Shown here piece after piece: positions 1-9,328 of a stretch of DNA of 64,000 nt. Both the position numbers and the translations under genes were made by a program. Under the pieces are notes generated by a model that was given only the letters and a program-made list of their open reading frames with translations, searched no databases and was not told the origin of the DNA. Every line of letters starts with the position of its first letter. Within the stretch, counting starts at the first letter, position 1. This DNA is from Sphingomonas hankookensis (lineage in GTDB: Bacteria; Pseudomonadota; Alphaproteobacteria; Sphingomonadales; Sphingomonadaceae), in assembly GCF_001619955.1 (NCBI RefSeq), contig NZ_LQQO01000001.1, positions 186,001-250,000 on the forward strand, given 5' to 3'.

Positions 1-62
1 AGGACAGGGCGTTGCCCTCACGCGACGACATGGGGGGCGGCTGGCCCCAAGAGGATGATGCA

Positions 63-1724
63 ATGAGCGAACGGGAATCGATGCCCTATGACGTCGTGAT
101 CGTCGGCGCGGGGCCTGCCGGCCTGTCCGCGGCGATCCGGCTGAAGCAGATGGCGGCCGACAGCGGCGAGGAACTGGCCGTGTGCGTGCTGGAAAAGGGG
201 TCGGAGGTCGGCGCCCATATCCTGTCGGGCGCGGTGTTCGATCCGCGCGCGATGGACGAATTGCTGCCCGAATGGCGGACGATGGGCTGTCCGATGGCCG
301 AAGTGCCGGTGACCGAAAACCACCACTGGCTGCTGTCGGAGACCGGCAGCAGCGAGGTATCGCACCGCATCCTGCCGCCCTTCATGCAGAACAAGGGCAC
401 CTATACCGGGTCGCTGGGCAATATGTGCCGCTGGCTGGCCGAACAGGCCGAAGGGCTGGGCGTCGAAATCTTCCCCGGTTTCGCGGCGGCGGAAATCCTC
501 TACCATGACGACGGTTCGGTGAAGGGCGTCGCGACCGGTGACATGGGTGTCGCCCGCGACGGTACGCGTAAGCCCGACTGGCAGCCCGGCCTCGAACTCC
601 ACGCCAAATACACCTTCTTCGCAGAGGGCGTGCGGGGCCATCTGTCGAAGCAGATCATCCGCACCTTCGACCTCACCCGCGACAGCCAGCCGCAGGTCTA
701 TGGCCTCGGCATCAAGGAATTGTGGGACATTCCCGCCGAGAACCACGTTCCCGGTCGCGTGATCCATACCCAGGGCTGGCCGCTCAGCGAGACGCGCGGG
801 TCGAACGGCGGCGGGTTCCTGTATCATCAGGCGAACGGGCAGGTGGCGCTGGGCTTCGTCACCTGGCTCAACTATTCGAACCCCTATCTCTCGCCCTTCC
901 ACGAGATGCAGCGGTGGAAGACGCATCCGGCGATCGCCGCGATCCTGAAGGGCGGCAAGCGCGTGTCGTACGGCGCACGCGCGATCAACGATGGCGGATG
1001 GCAGTCGGTGCCCAAGCTGACCTTCCCCGGCGGGGTGCTGGTCGGCTGTTCGGCAGGGTTCCTGAACGTGCCGCGGATCAAGGGCATCCATACCGCGATG
1101 AAGTCGGGCATGATGGCCGCCGAAGCTGCCTTCGCGGCGGTGCGCGACGGGCGGGCCGGTGACGAACTCACCGCCTACACCGCTGCCTATGAATCGAGCT
1201 GGGTGTATGAGGAGCTGCGTACCGTCCGCAACGTCGTGCCGCTGGTCAAGAAATATGGCGATTTCGTCGGGTCGGGCATCGCCAACGCGACGATGTGGGC
1301 CGAACATTGGGGGCTGCGCATGCCCTTCACGCTCGGCCATCATCCCGATCACGAAAGCCTGTGGCGCAAGGATCAGGTGAAGCCGATCGCCTATCCCAAG
1401 CCCGATGGCGTGTTGAGCTTCGACCGGCTGTCGTCGGTGTTCCTGTCGAACACCAATCATGAAGAGGATCAGCCGGTCCATCTGACGCTCAAGGACCCCG
1501 ATATCCCGGTCACCTACGACCTGCCGCTCTATGACGAACCCGCGCAACGTTATTGCCCGGCGGGCGTATATGAGATTGTGGGGGCGGAAACGGACAATCC
1601 GAAGTTCGTGATCAACGCGCAGAACTGCGTCCACTGCAAGACGTGCGACATCAAGGACCCGACGCAGAACATCAACTGGGTCGTGCCGGAAGGCGGCGGA
1701 GGACCGAATTATCCGAACATGTAG
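63..1724 (+). CDS. Electron transfer flavoprotein-ubiquinone oxidoreductase
   Basis: ETF-QO passes electrons from reduced electron-transfer flavoprotein (acyl-CoA and amino-acid dehydrogenases) to ubiquinone at the inner membrane. The 553-aa product has an N-terminal FAD motif GAGPAG at residues 15-20. Its C-terminal ferredoxin-like domain carries four Cys (about 498, 522, 525, 528) in YCPAG and NCVHCKTC, as expected for one 4Fe-4S cluster, and it ends PNYPNM as family members do. The ATG at 63 is preferred over an in-frame TTG at 12 because GAGG lies 8 bases upstream and homologues start just before the FAD fold. It is followed closely by the TPR gene. The assignment is firm; the start is slightly less so. 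Confidence 0.95.
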   Translation: MSERESMPYDVVIVGAGPAGLSAAIRLKQMAADSGEELAVCVLEKGSEVGAHILSGAVFDPRAMDELLPEWRTMGCPMAEVPVTENHHWLLSETGSSEVSHRILPPFMQNKGTYTGSLGNMCRWLAEQAEGLGVEIFPGFAAAEILYHDDGSVKGVATGDMGVARDGTRKPDWQPGLELHAKYTFFAEGVRGHLSKQIIRTFDLTRDSQPQVYGLGIKELWDIPAENHVPGRVIHTQGWPLSETRGSNGGGFLYHQANGQVALGFVTWLNYSNPYLSPFHEMQRWKTHPAIAAILKGGKRVSYGARAINDGGWQSVPKLTFPGGVLVGCSAGFLNVPRIKGIHTAMKSGMMAAEAAFAAVRDGRAGDELTAYTAAYESSWVYEELRTVRNVVPLVKKYGDFVGSGIANATMWAEHWGLRMPFTLGHHPDHESLWRKDQVKPIAYPKPDGVLSFDRLSSVFLSNTNHEEDQPVHLTLKDPDIPVTYDLPLYDEPAQRYCPAGVYEIVGAETDNPKFVINAQNCVHCKTCDIKDPTQNINWVVPEGGGGPNYPNM

Positions 1725-1731
1725 TCTGGGG

Positions 1732-3303
1732 ATGATCGTGGCGGCGCTCGTGGTGACACCGGCGTCGGCGGTGCCCACCGTGCCTGTCACCTCGCTGACT
1801 GCTTATGTGAAGGCCCGAGCCGCCGATGCGGAGGGCCATGTTACCGTTGCCGCACAGGGCTATGCGATGGCGCTCGCCGCGCAGCCCTCCGATCCGGTCA
1901 TCGCGGTGCGGGCGTTGGGACAGGCGCTGGCGGCGGGCGACCTGCCGCTGGCCCGGCGGGCGGGGGCCGTGCTGCGTGATGCCGACGTCGCGCCGCCCGA
2001 CCTCGATATCCTTGCCTTCAGCGACGCGGTCGTCGCTCGCGATGCGAAGGGCCAGCGTGCCGCGCTCGACCGGCTGGCCGAATCGCCGCTCGGCTTTCTG
2101 GCTCCGCTGCTCGCCAGCTGGGTCGATCTGCCCCCGCCGGTCGTCACCACCGATCTCGGCGCGATCCCGCGCCGCTACGCCGCCGAAAACGCCGCGCTGC
2201 GCCTGCTGGCGACTGGGCAGACGGTGCAGGGGATCGCCGCCACCCGCGCCCTGTTGTCGACGACCGGTGGCGACGCCGATTTTCGCCTGAACGCCGCGCA
2301 ACTCCTTGCCCGCAGCGACCGCGAGGCGGCACGTGCCCTGCTGGCGGGCAATGACCCGGTGCTTGCCCGCGCTGCCGAGACGCTGGGGCGCGGGAGCAAG
2401 GGCGACGCCCGTTTCGGCGTATCGCGCCTGTTCGCCCGCATGGCCGGCGACCTGTCGGCGGAAGGGACCGAGGCGCTGGCAATCATGCTCAGCCGCTCGG
2501 CGCTGCTGCTCGACCCCGATTATTCCCGCGCCCGCATCGCGCTCGCCGACGCACTCGCCCGCGACGATGCCGTGGCGGAGGCACGCACGACCCTGGCGTC
2601 GATCCCGGCGGGCGATCCCTTTGCCAGCACCGCCAATGCGCTGGGTATCGTGATCCTCCAGCGGGCGGGCGACCTGTCCGGTGCGCTGGCGCTGGCGCGG
2701 GAACAGGCGGTGCGACGGGATGCCTCGACTGCCAGCCTGCGCCGCTACGGCGACCTGCTGCTCGAATCGAACCAGCCGGCGGAAGCGGCGCGGATCTATG
2801 CCCGCGTGCTGGCACAGGCCGGACCGGACGCGGACTGGACGCTGTACCTGCAACGGGGCGCCGCGCTCGACCGATCGGGCGACTGGGCTGGCGCGCTGCC
2901 CATGCTCCGCCGCGCGGTGGACCTCGCGCCGCAGGAGCCGGCCGCGCTCAACTATCTCGGCTATGCGCAGGTCGATCGCGGCGAGAATGTCGCGGAGGCG
3001 ACGCGGATGCTGGAGCGTGCCCATGCCCTTGCGCCCAAGGACCCGGCTATCGCCGATTCGCTCGGCTGGGCGCGGTTTCGCGCCGGCAATCTTGCCGCCG
3101 CGCTGCCGCTGATCGAGGGTGCGGTGCGGCAGGCGCCCGACGATGTCGAGATCAACGAACATCTCGGCGACCTCTACTGGGCCGCCGGCCGCCGGGTCGA
3201 GGCCCGCTATGCGTGGCGGGCTGCGGCGGTGTCCGCCAGCGGTGCCGACGCAGCCCGGCTGGCGACGAAGCTTGCGAACGGGCCGGCTTCGTCGCATCGC
3301 TGA
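1732..3303 (+). CDS. Exported tetratricopeptide-repeat protein
   Basis: This 523-aa protein has a short hydrophobic start (MIVAALVVTPASA) that looks like a small signal peptide with an A-x-A cleavage site, so it is probably periplasmic or envelope-associated. The C-terminal third (about 360-510) contains consecutive TPR helices, with signatures such as ALNYLGYAQVDRG, IADSLGWARFRAG and INEHLGDLYWAAG. The middle is Ala/Leu/Arg-rich alpha-solenoid and probably holds degenerate TPRs. It starts 7 bases after the ETF-QO stop and ends 5 bases before ispE, suggesting one transcript. TPR proteins act as scaffolds; no specific partner can be named from sequence. Confidence 0.8.
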   Translation: MIVAALVVTPASAVPTVPVTSLTAYVKARAADAEGHVTVAAQGYAMALAAQPSDPVIAVRALGQALAAGDLPLARRAGAVLRDADVAPPDLDILAFSDAVVARDAKGQRAALDRLAESPLGFLAPLLASWVDLPPPVVTTDLGAIPRRYAAENAALRLLATGQTVQGIAATRALLSTTGGDADFRLNAAQLLARSDREAARALLAGNDPVLARAAETLGRGSKGDARFGVSRLFARMAGDLSAEGTEALAIMLSRSALLLDPDYSRARIALADALARDDAVAEARTTLASIPAGDPFASTANALGIVILQRAGDLSGALALAREQAVRRDASTASLRRYGDLLLESNQPAEAARIYARVLAQAGPDADWTLYLQRGAALDRSGDWAGALPMLRRAVDLAPQEPAALNYLGYAQVDRGENVAEATRMLERAHALAPKDPAIADSLGWARFRAGNLAAALPLIEGAVRQAPDDVEINEHLGDLYWAAGRRVEARYAWRAAAVSASGADAARLATKLANGPASSHR

Positions 3304-3308
3304 ATGCG

Positions 3309-4136
3309 ATGATCGTCGAACCCGCACCCGCCAAGCTGAACCTCGCCCTGCACGTCCGCGCCCGGCGGGACGATGGCTATCACGAACTGGAGACGCTGTT
3401 CGTGTTCGTCCGCGACGGCGACAGCGTCCGCCTGACCCCGGCGGAGCGTGACGGTTTCGCGATCATCGGCCCGTTCGCCAGCGGGTTGAGCGGGGAGGGC
3501 GATAATCTCGTCACCCGCACCCGCGATGCCTTTCGCGGCACGTTCGGCGCGGGCGACCCGCTGTCGATCGTCCTCGACAAGCATCTGCCGGTGGCATCGG
3601 GCATCGGTGGCGGATCGGCCGACGCCGCCGCGACGCTGCGCGGCATGGCCCAGCTTGCCGGCGTGTCCCCGGACGATCCGGCGCTGATGGCCATCGCCGC
3701 CGACCTCGGATCGGACGTTCCCGCCTGTCTCGCCGGACGGACCATGATCGGGCGCGGGCGTGGCGAACAGCTGACGCCGATCAAGGTGCCGCCGCTGCCG
3801 GTATTGCTCGTCAATCCGGGCGTAGCGGTATCGACCGCAGCCGTTTTTGCAGGCTGGGATCGGATCGATCGCGGCGCCCTGCCGAACGGAGACGCACTGA
3901 CCATCGCGCTGGCCGGACGCAACGATCTCGAACCGCCCGCCCGCGCGCTGGCCCCGGCGATCGACACGGTGCTCGATATGCTGGGCGCCGCGCCGGGCGT
4001 TCGGCTGGTGCGCATGTCGGGATCGGGGGCGACCTGCTTCGCACTGTTCGACCGGGAGGAGGATTGCGCGACCGCCGCCACCACCATCCGCGCCGCGCAG
4101 CCCGGCTGGTGGTGTCTCGAAACGGCACTCACGTGA
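3309..4136 (+). CDS. ispE: 4-diphosphocytidyl-2-C-methyl-D-erythritol kinase
   Basis: IspE phosphorylates CDP-methylerythritol at the 2-hydroxyl in the MEP (non-mevalonate) isoprenoid pathway. The 275-aa product begins with the conserved PAPAKLNLALHV (Lys9 in the substrate pocket). It carries the GHMP-kinase ATP loop PVASGIGGGSADAA at residues 94-107 and a C-terminal MSGSGATCFALF motif. The ATG at 3309 fits homologue length; longer in-frame starts run back into the TPR gene. It starts 5 bases after the TPR stop, with no clear Shine-Dalgarno of its own, which suggests translational coupling. Confidence 0.95.
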   Translation: MIVEPAPAKLNLALHVRARRDDGYHELETLFVFVRDGDSVRLTPAERDGFAIIGPFASGLSGEGDNLVTRTRDAFRGTFGAGDPLSIVLDKHLPVASGIGGGSADAAATLRGMAQLAGVSPDDPALMAIAADLGSDVPACLAGRTMIGRGRGEQLTPIKVPPLPVLLVNPGVAVSTAAVFAGWDRIDRGALPNGDALTIALAGRNDLEPPARALAPAIDTVLDMLGAAPGVRLVRMSGSGATCFALFDREEDCATAATTIRAAQPGWWCLETALT

Positions 4137-4285
4137 CAGGCGATCGTCCCGGTGCGGCACAGTCGGCGAGGCGTGCCGGAGGAGCGGCCGACTGGCGCGA
4201 TGCTTGCGATGCCTCGCCTGCGGATCAATCGCCAGGAGCGGATCGTCCGTGGGCGGTCTCTTCGGGCGCCGCCCACTTTCCCCCG

Positions 4286-5017
4286 ATGATCGACTGCACA
4301 TCCGTCGGTGCGGTCGCGACGCTGTGGATCGCGCGGGGCAGCGCGCGCAACGCCTTGCCGATCGCAGCATGGCAGGCGCTAGCCGAACGCGTAGCCGATC
4401 TGGCGGACAGCGATGCGCGGGTCGTCCTGATCGCCTCGCGCGAACCGGGCATCTTCTCCGCCGGTGCCGACATCGCCGAATTCGCCGAACTGCGCGCGAA
4501 CCCCGCGCGCCGCAAAGTCTTTCGCGAAAGCCTGACAGCGGCGGTCGAAGGCGTCGCGCGCCTGCCGATGCCGGTCATCGCAGCGGTCGACGGCGGTTGC
4601 TTCGGTGCAGCGGTCGCGCTGGCGCTGGCATGCGACCTGCTCGTAGCGGGAGATGGCGCGCGCTTCGCCGTACCACCGGCGCGGCTGGGCATCCTCTACC
4701 CGCCAGCCGATGTGGCGCGCCTCGTCGCAGCGGTCGGGCGGGGGCAGGCGGCGCGCCTGCTCTACACCGGCGACGCGATCGACGCCGACGAAGCCCGTGC
4801 CCTCGGTCTGGCGCATCACCGCGCCGTCGACGCCCTGTCCGCCGCACAGGCGCTCGCCGCCCGCATCGCCGCCAACGCCCCGGCTGCCAACCGCGGCCTC
4901 AAGCTCGCGCTTGACGGCGCTCCCGGCGGAGAAACCCGGTTCGATGCGGCGTTCGACAGCGTCGAACTGGGCGAAGGGCTGGCCGCCTTTTGCGATCGCC
5001 GACCGCCGGAGTTCTGA
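4286..5017 (+). CDS. Enoyl-CoA hydratase/isomerase family protein
   Basis: A 243-aa crotonase-fold protein. The oxyanion-hole segment FSAGADIAEFAEL (about 55-67) and the second segment AAVDGGCFGAAVALALACDLLVAG (pieces around 98-120) are visible. It is likely to hydrate or isomerise an acyl-CoA, but the substrate is unknown. The exact subfamily is uncertain because the usual catalytic Glu pair cannot be confidently placed. The start at 4286 is chosen because the product then begins at the crotonase fold. The upstream 150 bases in the same frame have no family similarity that I recognise, and no clear ribosome-binding site is present. The stop is immediately followed by the next gene's ATG (5015-5018). 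Confidence 0.8.
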   Translation: MIDCTSVGAVATLWIARGSARNALPIAAWQALAERVADLADSDARVVLIASREPGIFSAGADIAEFAELRANPARRKVFRESLTAAVEGVARLPMPVIAAVDGGCFGAAVALALACDLLVAGDGARFAVPPARLGILYPPADVARLVAAVGRGQAARLLYTGDAIDADEARALGLAHHRAVDALSAAQALAARIAANAPAANRGLKLALDGAPGGETRFDAAFDSVELGEGLAAFCDRRPPEF

Positions 5018-5743
5018 ATGACCGCTGCCGACATCCTGCCCGGAACCGGTACCGACCTGCTGTTGCTATGCGACCACGCCTCGGCCTGGGTGCCCGACGA
5101 CATCGCCATTCCGCCGCACCTGCTGTCGCTCCATGTCGGCGTCGATATCGGCGCCGGACCGCTCACCCGGGCCCTGTCCGCCCGCCTTGATGCCCCGGCG
5201 ATCCTCGGCACCGTCTCGCGGCTGGTGATCGACCTGCATCGGCAGAGCGATCATCCCGGCCTGATCCCCGAGGTCTCCGACGGCCACGCGATCCGCGCGA
5301 ATGTCGGGGCGGACCGCGCCGATCGCATCGCCCGCTTCCACGCCCCCTATCACCGCGCGATCCGTGACCAGGTTCGCCGCGACCGCCCGCGCCTGATCGT
5401 CGCGATCCACAGCTTCACGCCGCAACTGGAAACCGGTGGCGGTCCGCGTCCATGGGAAGCCGGCATCCTCTACGGCCGCGACGACCGCGCCGCGCGCATC
5501 GCCATCGACTATCTCCGCGCCCAGGGCATCCCGACCGGCGATCAGGAACCCTATTCGGGCCGCATCCTGAACGCCACGCTCGACCGCCATGCCGAAGGGC
5601 AGGGCATCCCGTCGCTGTCGGTCGAGGTCCGCAACGACCTGATCGCCGATCCCGCCGGTGTAGCGCGGTGGTGCGCCATCCTGGCCGACATGATCGCTGC
5701 GGTGCGCAACGGACTTGCGCTGGAGCGCGCCTCCGCGCAATAG
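5018..5743 (+). CDS. N-formylglutamate amidohydrolase family protein
   Basis: A 241-aa member of the N-formylglutamate amidohydrolase family (PF05013), which hydrolyses N-formyl-L-glutamate or related N-acyl amino acids; in histidine degradation this is the HutG2 step. Family motifs seen include LLLLCDHASAWVP near residue 15, LVIDLHRQ (about 69-76), IVAIHSFTP (about 128-136) and SVEVRNDL (about 207-214). No other hut genes occur in the window, so a role in general N-acyl amino-acid clearance is equally possible. Its ATG abuts the preceding stop codon, so it is probably co-transcribed and coupled to the enoyl-CoA hydratase gene. Confidence 0.88.
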   Translation: MTAADILPGTGTDLLLLCDHASAWVPDDIAIPPHLLSLHVGVDIGAGPLTRALSARLDAPAILGTVSRLVIDLHRQSDHPGLIPEVSDGHAIRANVGADRADRIARFHAPYHRAIRDQVRRDRPRLIVAIHSFTPQLETGGGPRPWEAGILYGRDDRAARIAIDYLRAQGIPTGDQEPYSGRILNATLDRHAEGQGIPSLSVEVRNDLIADPAGVARWCAILADMIAAVRNGLALERASAQ

Positions 5744-5752
5744 GCTGTCGCC

Positions 5753-7474
5753 ATGACCCAGCCTTTCGACAAATCGCGGCTGCCCAGCCGCCACGTCTCC
5801 GTCGGCCCCGAACGCGCGCCGCATCGCAGCTATTATTACGCGATGGGGATCGCCGAAGAGGATATCGCCAAGCCGTTCGTCGCGCTCGCCTCGGCCGGCA
5901 ACGACAGCGCGCCGTGCAACACGACGCTCGATTTTCAGGCCGACGCCGCACGCGAAGGCGTGGTGGCAGGCGGCGGCATGCCGCGCCGCTTCAACACCAT
6001 TACCGTGACCGACGGCATCGCCATGGGCCATCAGGGGATGAAATCCTCGCTGGTCAGCCGCGAAGTCATCGCCGATTCGGTCGAACTGTCCGTGCGCGGC
6101 CATTGCTACGACGCGCTGGTCGGCTTTGCCGGCTGCGACAAATCGCTGCCCGGCATGATGATGGCGATGCTGCGCCTGAACGTGCCGTCGATCTTCGTCT
6201 ATGGCGGATCGATCCTGCCCGGCCGGTTCGAGGATCGCGACGTCACCGTCGTCGACGTGTTCGAAGCGGTCGGCCGCTACGCCGCCGGCACCTGCCCGCT
6301 GCACGACCTGACCGCCTTGGAAAAGGTCGCCTGTCCGGGCCATGGCGCCTGCGGGGGCCAGTTCACCGCCAACACCATGGCGTGCGTCGGCGAAGCCATC
6401 GGCCTGTCGCTGCCCAATTCGAACATGGTGCCCGCTCCTTATCGCAGCCGGGAGGAGATCGCGATCGCGGCCGGCAAGGAGGTGATGGAGCTGGTCCGCC
6501 TTAACCTGCGTCCGCGCGATATTGCGACGCGTGCCGCCTTCATCAATGCCGCGCGCGTCGTGGCGGCGACCGGCGGCTCGACCAACGCCGCACTCCACCT
6601 GCCGGCGATGGCGTCGGAAGCCGGGATCGACTTCGACCTGTTCGACGTCGCGGAGGCTTTCAAATCAACGCCTTACGTCGCAGACCTCAAGCCCGGCGGT
6701 AAGTATGTCGCCAAGGACATGTACGAAGCCGGCGGCGTCTACATGCTGATGAAGACGATGCTGGCGAACGATCTGCTCGACGGCAGCTGCATGACCGTCA
6801 CCGGCAAGACGCTGGGCGAGAATATCGACGAAGTGACGTGGAACCCCGACCAGAAGGTCATCTACGACGTCAAGACGCCGATCACCCCGACCGGCGGCGT
6901 CGTCGGCCTACGCGGGACGCTCGCCCCCGATGGCGCGATCGTCAAAGTTGCCGGCATGAAGCGCCTGCAGTTCACCGGCACCGCCCGCGTGTTCGATTGC
7001 GAGGAGGACGCCTTCGCCGCGGTCGAGGCACGGAACATCACCGAAGGTTCGGTCGTCGTCATCCGCTATGAAGGGCCGAAGGGCGGCCCAGGCATGCGCG
7101 AGATGCTGTCGACCACCGCCGCGCTCTACGGCCTCGGCATGGGCGAAAGCGTCGCGCTGATCACCGATGGGCGCTTCTCGGGCGCTACGCGCGGCTTCTG
7201 CATCGGCCATGTCGGTCCCGAAGCGGCCGAAGGCGGCCCGATCGCGCTGGTCGAGGATGGCGACATCATCACCATCGACGCCGATGCCGGCACCATCGAT
7301 CTCGACGTCGCGCCCGATGTGCTGGCCGATCGTCGCGCCCGGTGGCAGCCGCGCGTCAACGACTATCAGTCGGGCGCGCTGTGGCGCTACTCGACCACGG
7401 TCGGCCCAGCCTATCAGGGCGCGGTGACCCATCCGGGTGCCAAGGCCGAGCGGCACGTCTACGCCGATATCTGA
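5753..7474 (+). CDS. ilvD: Dihydroxy-acid dehydratase
   Basis: IlvD dehydrates 2,3-dihydroxy-isovalerate and 2,3-dihydroxy-3-methylvalerate to the 2-keto acids in valine, leucine and isoleucine synthesis. The 573-aa length matches the family. Visible cluster-ligand regions are SAPCNTTLD (about 43-51), [12 protein letters not shown] (about 123-134) and [17 protein letters not shown] (about 195-211). The C-terminal [17 protein letters not shown] segment is also typical. It starts 9 bases after the amidohydrolase stop. A perfect 10-bp stem-loop follows the stop at 7484-7507. Confidence 0.97.
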   Translation: MTQPFDKSRLPSRHVSVGPERAPHRSYYYAMGIAEEDIAKPFVALASAGNDSAPCNTTLDFQADAAREGVVAGGGMPRRFNTITVTDGIAMGHQGMKSSLVSREVIADSVELSVRGHCYDALVGFAGCDKSLPGMMMAMLRLNVPSIFVYGGSILPGRFEDRDVTVVDVFEAVGRYAAGTCPLHDLTALEKVACPGHGACGGQFTANTMACVGEAIGLSLPNSNMVPAPYRSREEIAIAAGKEVMELVRLNLRPRDIATRAAFINAARVVAATGGSTNAALHLPAMASEAGIDFDLFDVAEAFKSTPYVADLKPGGKYVAKDMYEAGGVYMLMKTMLANDLLDGSCMTVTGKTLGENIDEVTWNPDQKVIYDVKTPITPTGGVVGLRGTLAPDGAIVKVAGMKRLQFTGTARVFDCEEDAFAAVEARNITEGSVVVIRYEGPKGGPGMREMLSTTAALYGLGMGESVALITDGRFSGATRGFCIGHVGPEAAEGGPIALVEDGDIITIDADAGTIDLDVAPDVLADRRARWQPRVNDYQSGALWRYSTTVGPAYQGAVTHPGAKAERHVYADI

Positions 7475-7483
7475 GGGTTGAGC

Positions 7484-7507
7484 GTATCCCCGCCTATGCG
7501 GGGATAC
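7484..7507. repeat. Short palindrome (GTATCCCCGC / GCGGGGATAC)
   Basis: A perfect inverted repeat with 10-base arms and the 4-base loop CTAT, 10 bases after the ilvD stop. The arms match the outer arms of the larger REP-like element at 24538-24620, so this looks like a minimal version of that family. It could also terminate ilvD transcription, although no T-run follows on the plus strand. Confidence 0.75.
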
Positions 7508-7538
7508 GGTTTGCAGTTGCCTGTGGTATCGCTCCGGG

Positions 7539-7937
7539 ATGACCGGATTCGACCGCCGCCCCGTCCTTCTTGCCCTCCTGATTTTGGCCGGATGCGATCC
7601 GAAGCCCGACCCGGCGGTCCTCGCCAATATCGAGGCGGAGCAGCGCGCCGCTGCCGATGACGCCGGCCGGATCGAATGTGCCGCCGACCCTGCGGCACCG
7701 CTGGCGGCGGACTGCACCATCGAACGGACCGCCGATCGGGACGGCACGCTGCTGACCCTGCGCCAGCCCGACGGCGGCTTCCACCGGCTGCGCATTGCCG
7801 GTGACGGACGCGGCGTGGTCGCGGCGGACGGGTCCGAGGCGGCGAAGGTCACGGTCGTCGGTGACAACCGGATCGAAGTTGCCATCGGCAGCGCCCGCTA
7901 TCGCCTGCCCGCGACGGTCGGGCCGGTCGCCCGATGA
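7539..7937 (+). CDS. Small predicted lipoprotein, unknown function
   Basis: A 132-aa protein with a lipoprotein signal: positively charged start, hydrophobic LLALLILAG and lipobox Cys at about residue 19, followed by DP. Asp at +2 would suggest inner-membrane retention if the enterobacterial rule applies here. The rest is a small acidic domain with two Cys (CAAD and CTIER, about 48 and 60) that could form a disulfide, and several predicted beta strands. I do not recognise a named family. Its last four bases overlap the nnr ATG (ATGA), so the two are translationally coupled. A second unrelated small lipoprotein lies at 24637-25110. Confidence 0.7.
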   Translation: MTGFDRRPVLLALLILAGCDPKPDPAVLANIEAEQRAAADDAGRIECAADPAAPLAADCTIERTADRDGTLLTLRQPDGGFHRLRIAGDGRGVVAADGSEAAKVTVVGDNRIEVAIGSARYRLPATVGPVAR

Positions 7938-9328
7938 GCCTGTTTCCGACGGACGCGCCGATCCTGCGAAGCGCCGACATGCGCGCGGCGGAGGATGCCG
8001 CCTTCGCGTCCGGCATCGCCCAGGACGCCTTGATGGACCGCGCAGGGCTGGCCGTGGCGCGCGAAGTACGCCGACTGGCGCTGGGACGTTCTGTTCTGGT
8101 GCTCGCGGGCGGCGGTAACAATGGCGGTGATGCCTTTGTTTGTGCACGCTATTTGCGGCAATGGGGTATCGATGTCGCGGTCGCTGCCTTGCCCGGTCAC
8201 ACGGAAGGCGCCGCGGCCCGGATGCGTGCCGCATGGGGTGATGCCATCACGGATTTGACCGAGGCAACGCCGCGTCCGGTTGTCGTGGACGGGCTGTTCG
8301 GCATCGGTCTGTCGCGCCCCCTGGCTCCCGACCTCGCCGGACAGCTGGCACGGCTGACTCGCGACACCTTCGTCATCGCGATCGATCTGCCGAGCGGGAT
8401 CGATGCCGATGCGGGCCAGTCGTTCGACGGCGCGGCTCATGCCGATTGCACCATCGCGTTGGGCGCACTGAAGCCGGCGCACGTCACTGGCCCGGATGCC
8501 GCACGCATGGGCCACGTCCTGCTCGCCGATCTCGGTATCACGCTTCCCGACGCAGCGCGCACCATCGCCCGACCGGTCATCGCTCCGCCGGCGCGGGATG
8601 CCCATAAATACAGTCGGGGACTGGTGACGGTGCTGGCCGGGGCCATGCCGGGCGCGGCGCGGCTGGCGGCCCATGCCGCGCTGACGGCGGGGGCGGGTTA
8701 TGTCATCCTTGCCGGCGACGATGCAGGGATCGGCGGGCCGGATGCACTGGTCCGCCGGCCGCTGGACGATCCGCACAGCCTGCTGGCCGACGAACGACTG
8801 GCCGCGGTGCTGGTCGGCCCCGGGCTGGGGCGGGGCGATGCTGCCGGTCGGCTGATCGACGCAGCGCTCGCCTGCGTCGCGCCGCTGGTCATCGATGGCG
8901 ATGCCATCTCGCTGCTGGGCGAAGCAGGCGTCGAGCGCATCGCCACCCGATCCGCACCGACCTTCCTGACCCCGCATGGCGGCGAGTTCGACCGCATGTT
9001 CGGCAACGGTAACGGCAACAAGATCGACCGGACGGCCCAAGCTGCGCTACAGGCGCGCGCCACCATCGTCCACAAAGGCCCCGATACCGTGATCGCTTCC
9101 CCCGACGGCACCGTCACCGTCTCTCCGCATGCGCTGTCCTGGCTGTCGACTGCCGGCACAGGCGACGTGCTTGCCGGCATCCTCGCCGCGCGGCTGCGGT
9201 CCGGCGGCGATCGGGCGGCGGCGGAGGCGGTGTGGCTGCACAGTCGCGCCGCGCGGCTCGCCGGTCCGGCGTTCGTAGCGGACACGCTGGTCGACCATCT
9301 CGGACAGGCGATCGCCGAATGTCGCTGA
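7934..9328 (+). CDS. nnr: Bifunctional NAD(P)H-hydrate epimerase / ADP-dependent NAD(P)H-hydrate dehydratase
   Basis: Nnr repairs hydrated (damaged) NADH and NADPH: the N-terminal epimerase interconverts R- and S-NAD(P)HX and the C-terminal ribokinase-like dehydratase restores the cofactor using ADP. The 464-aa protein has the YjeF-N phosphate loop GGGNNGGD at residues 59-66 and the dehydratase motif AGTGDVLAG, with catalytic GTGD at about 408-411. Both domains are intact and in one frame, as in most bacteria. It overlaps the lipoprotein gene by 4 bases and the next methyltransferase gene by 10 bases. Confidence 0.95.
   Translation: MSLFPTDAPILRSADMRAAEDAAFASGIAQDALMDRAGLAVAREVRRLALGRSVLVLAGGGNNGGDAFVCARYLRQWGIDVAVAALPGHTEGAAARMRAAWGDAITDLTEATPRPVVVDGLFGIGLSRPLAPDLAGQLARLTRDTFVIAIDLPSGIDADAGQSFDGAAHADCTIALGALKPAHVTGPDAARMGHVLLADLGITLPDAARTIARPVIAPPARDAHKYSRGLVTVLAGAMPGAARLAAHAALTAGAGYVILAGDDAGIGGPDALVRRPLDDPHSLLADERLAAVLVGPGLGRGDAAGRLIDAALACVAPLVIDGDAISLLGEAGVERIATRSAPTFLTPHGGEFDRMFGNGNGNKIDRTAQAALQARATIVHKGPDTVIASPDGTVTVSPHALSWLSTAGTGDVLAGILAARLRSGGDRAAAEAVWLHSRAARLAGPAFVADTLVDHLGQAIAECR

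Noticed and set aside
18..1790. A 590-codon open frame on the minus strand opposite the ETF-QO gene
   Set aside because: It is a mirror frame of a complete conserved gene and has no recognisable domain or plausible start.
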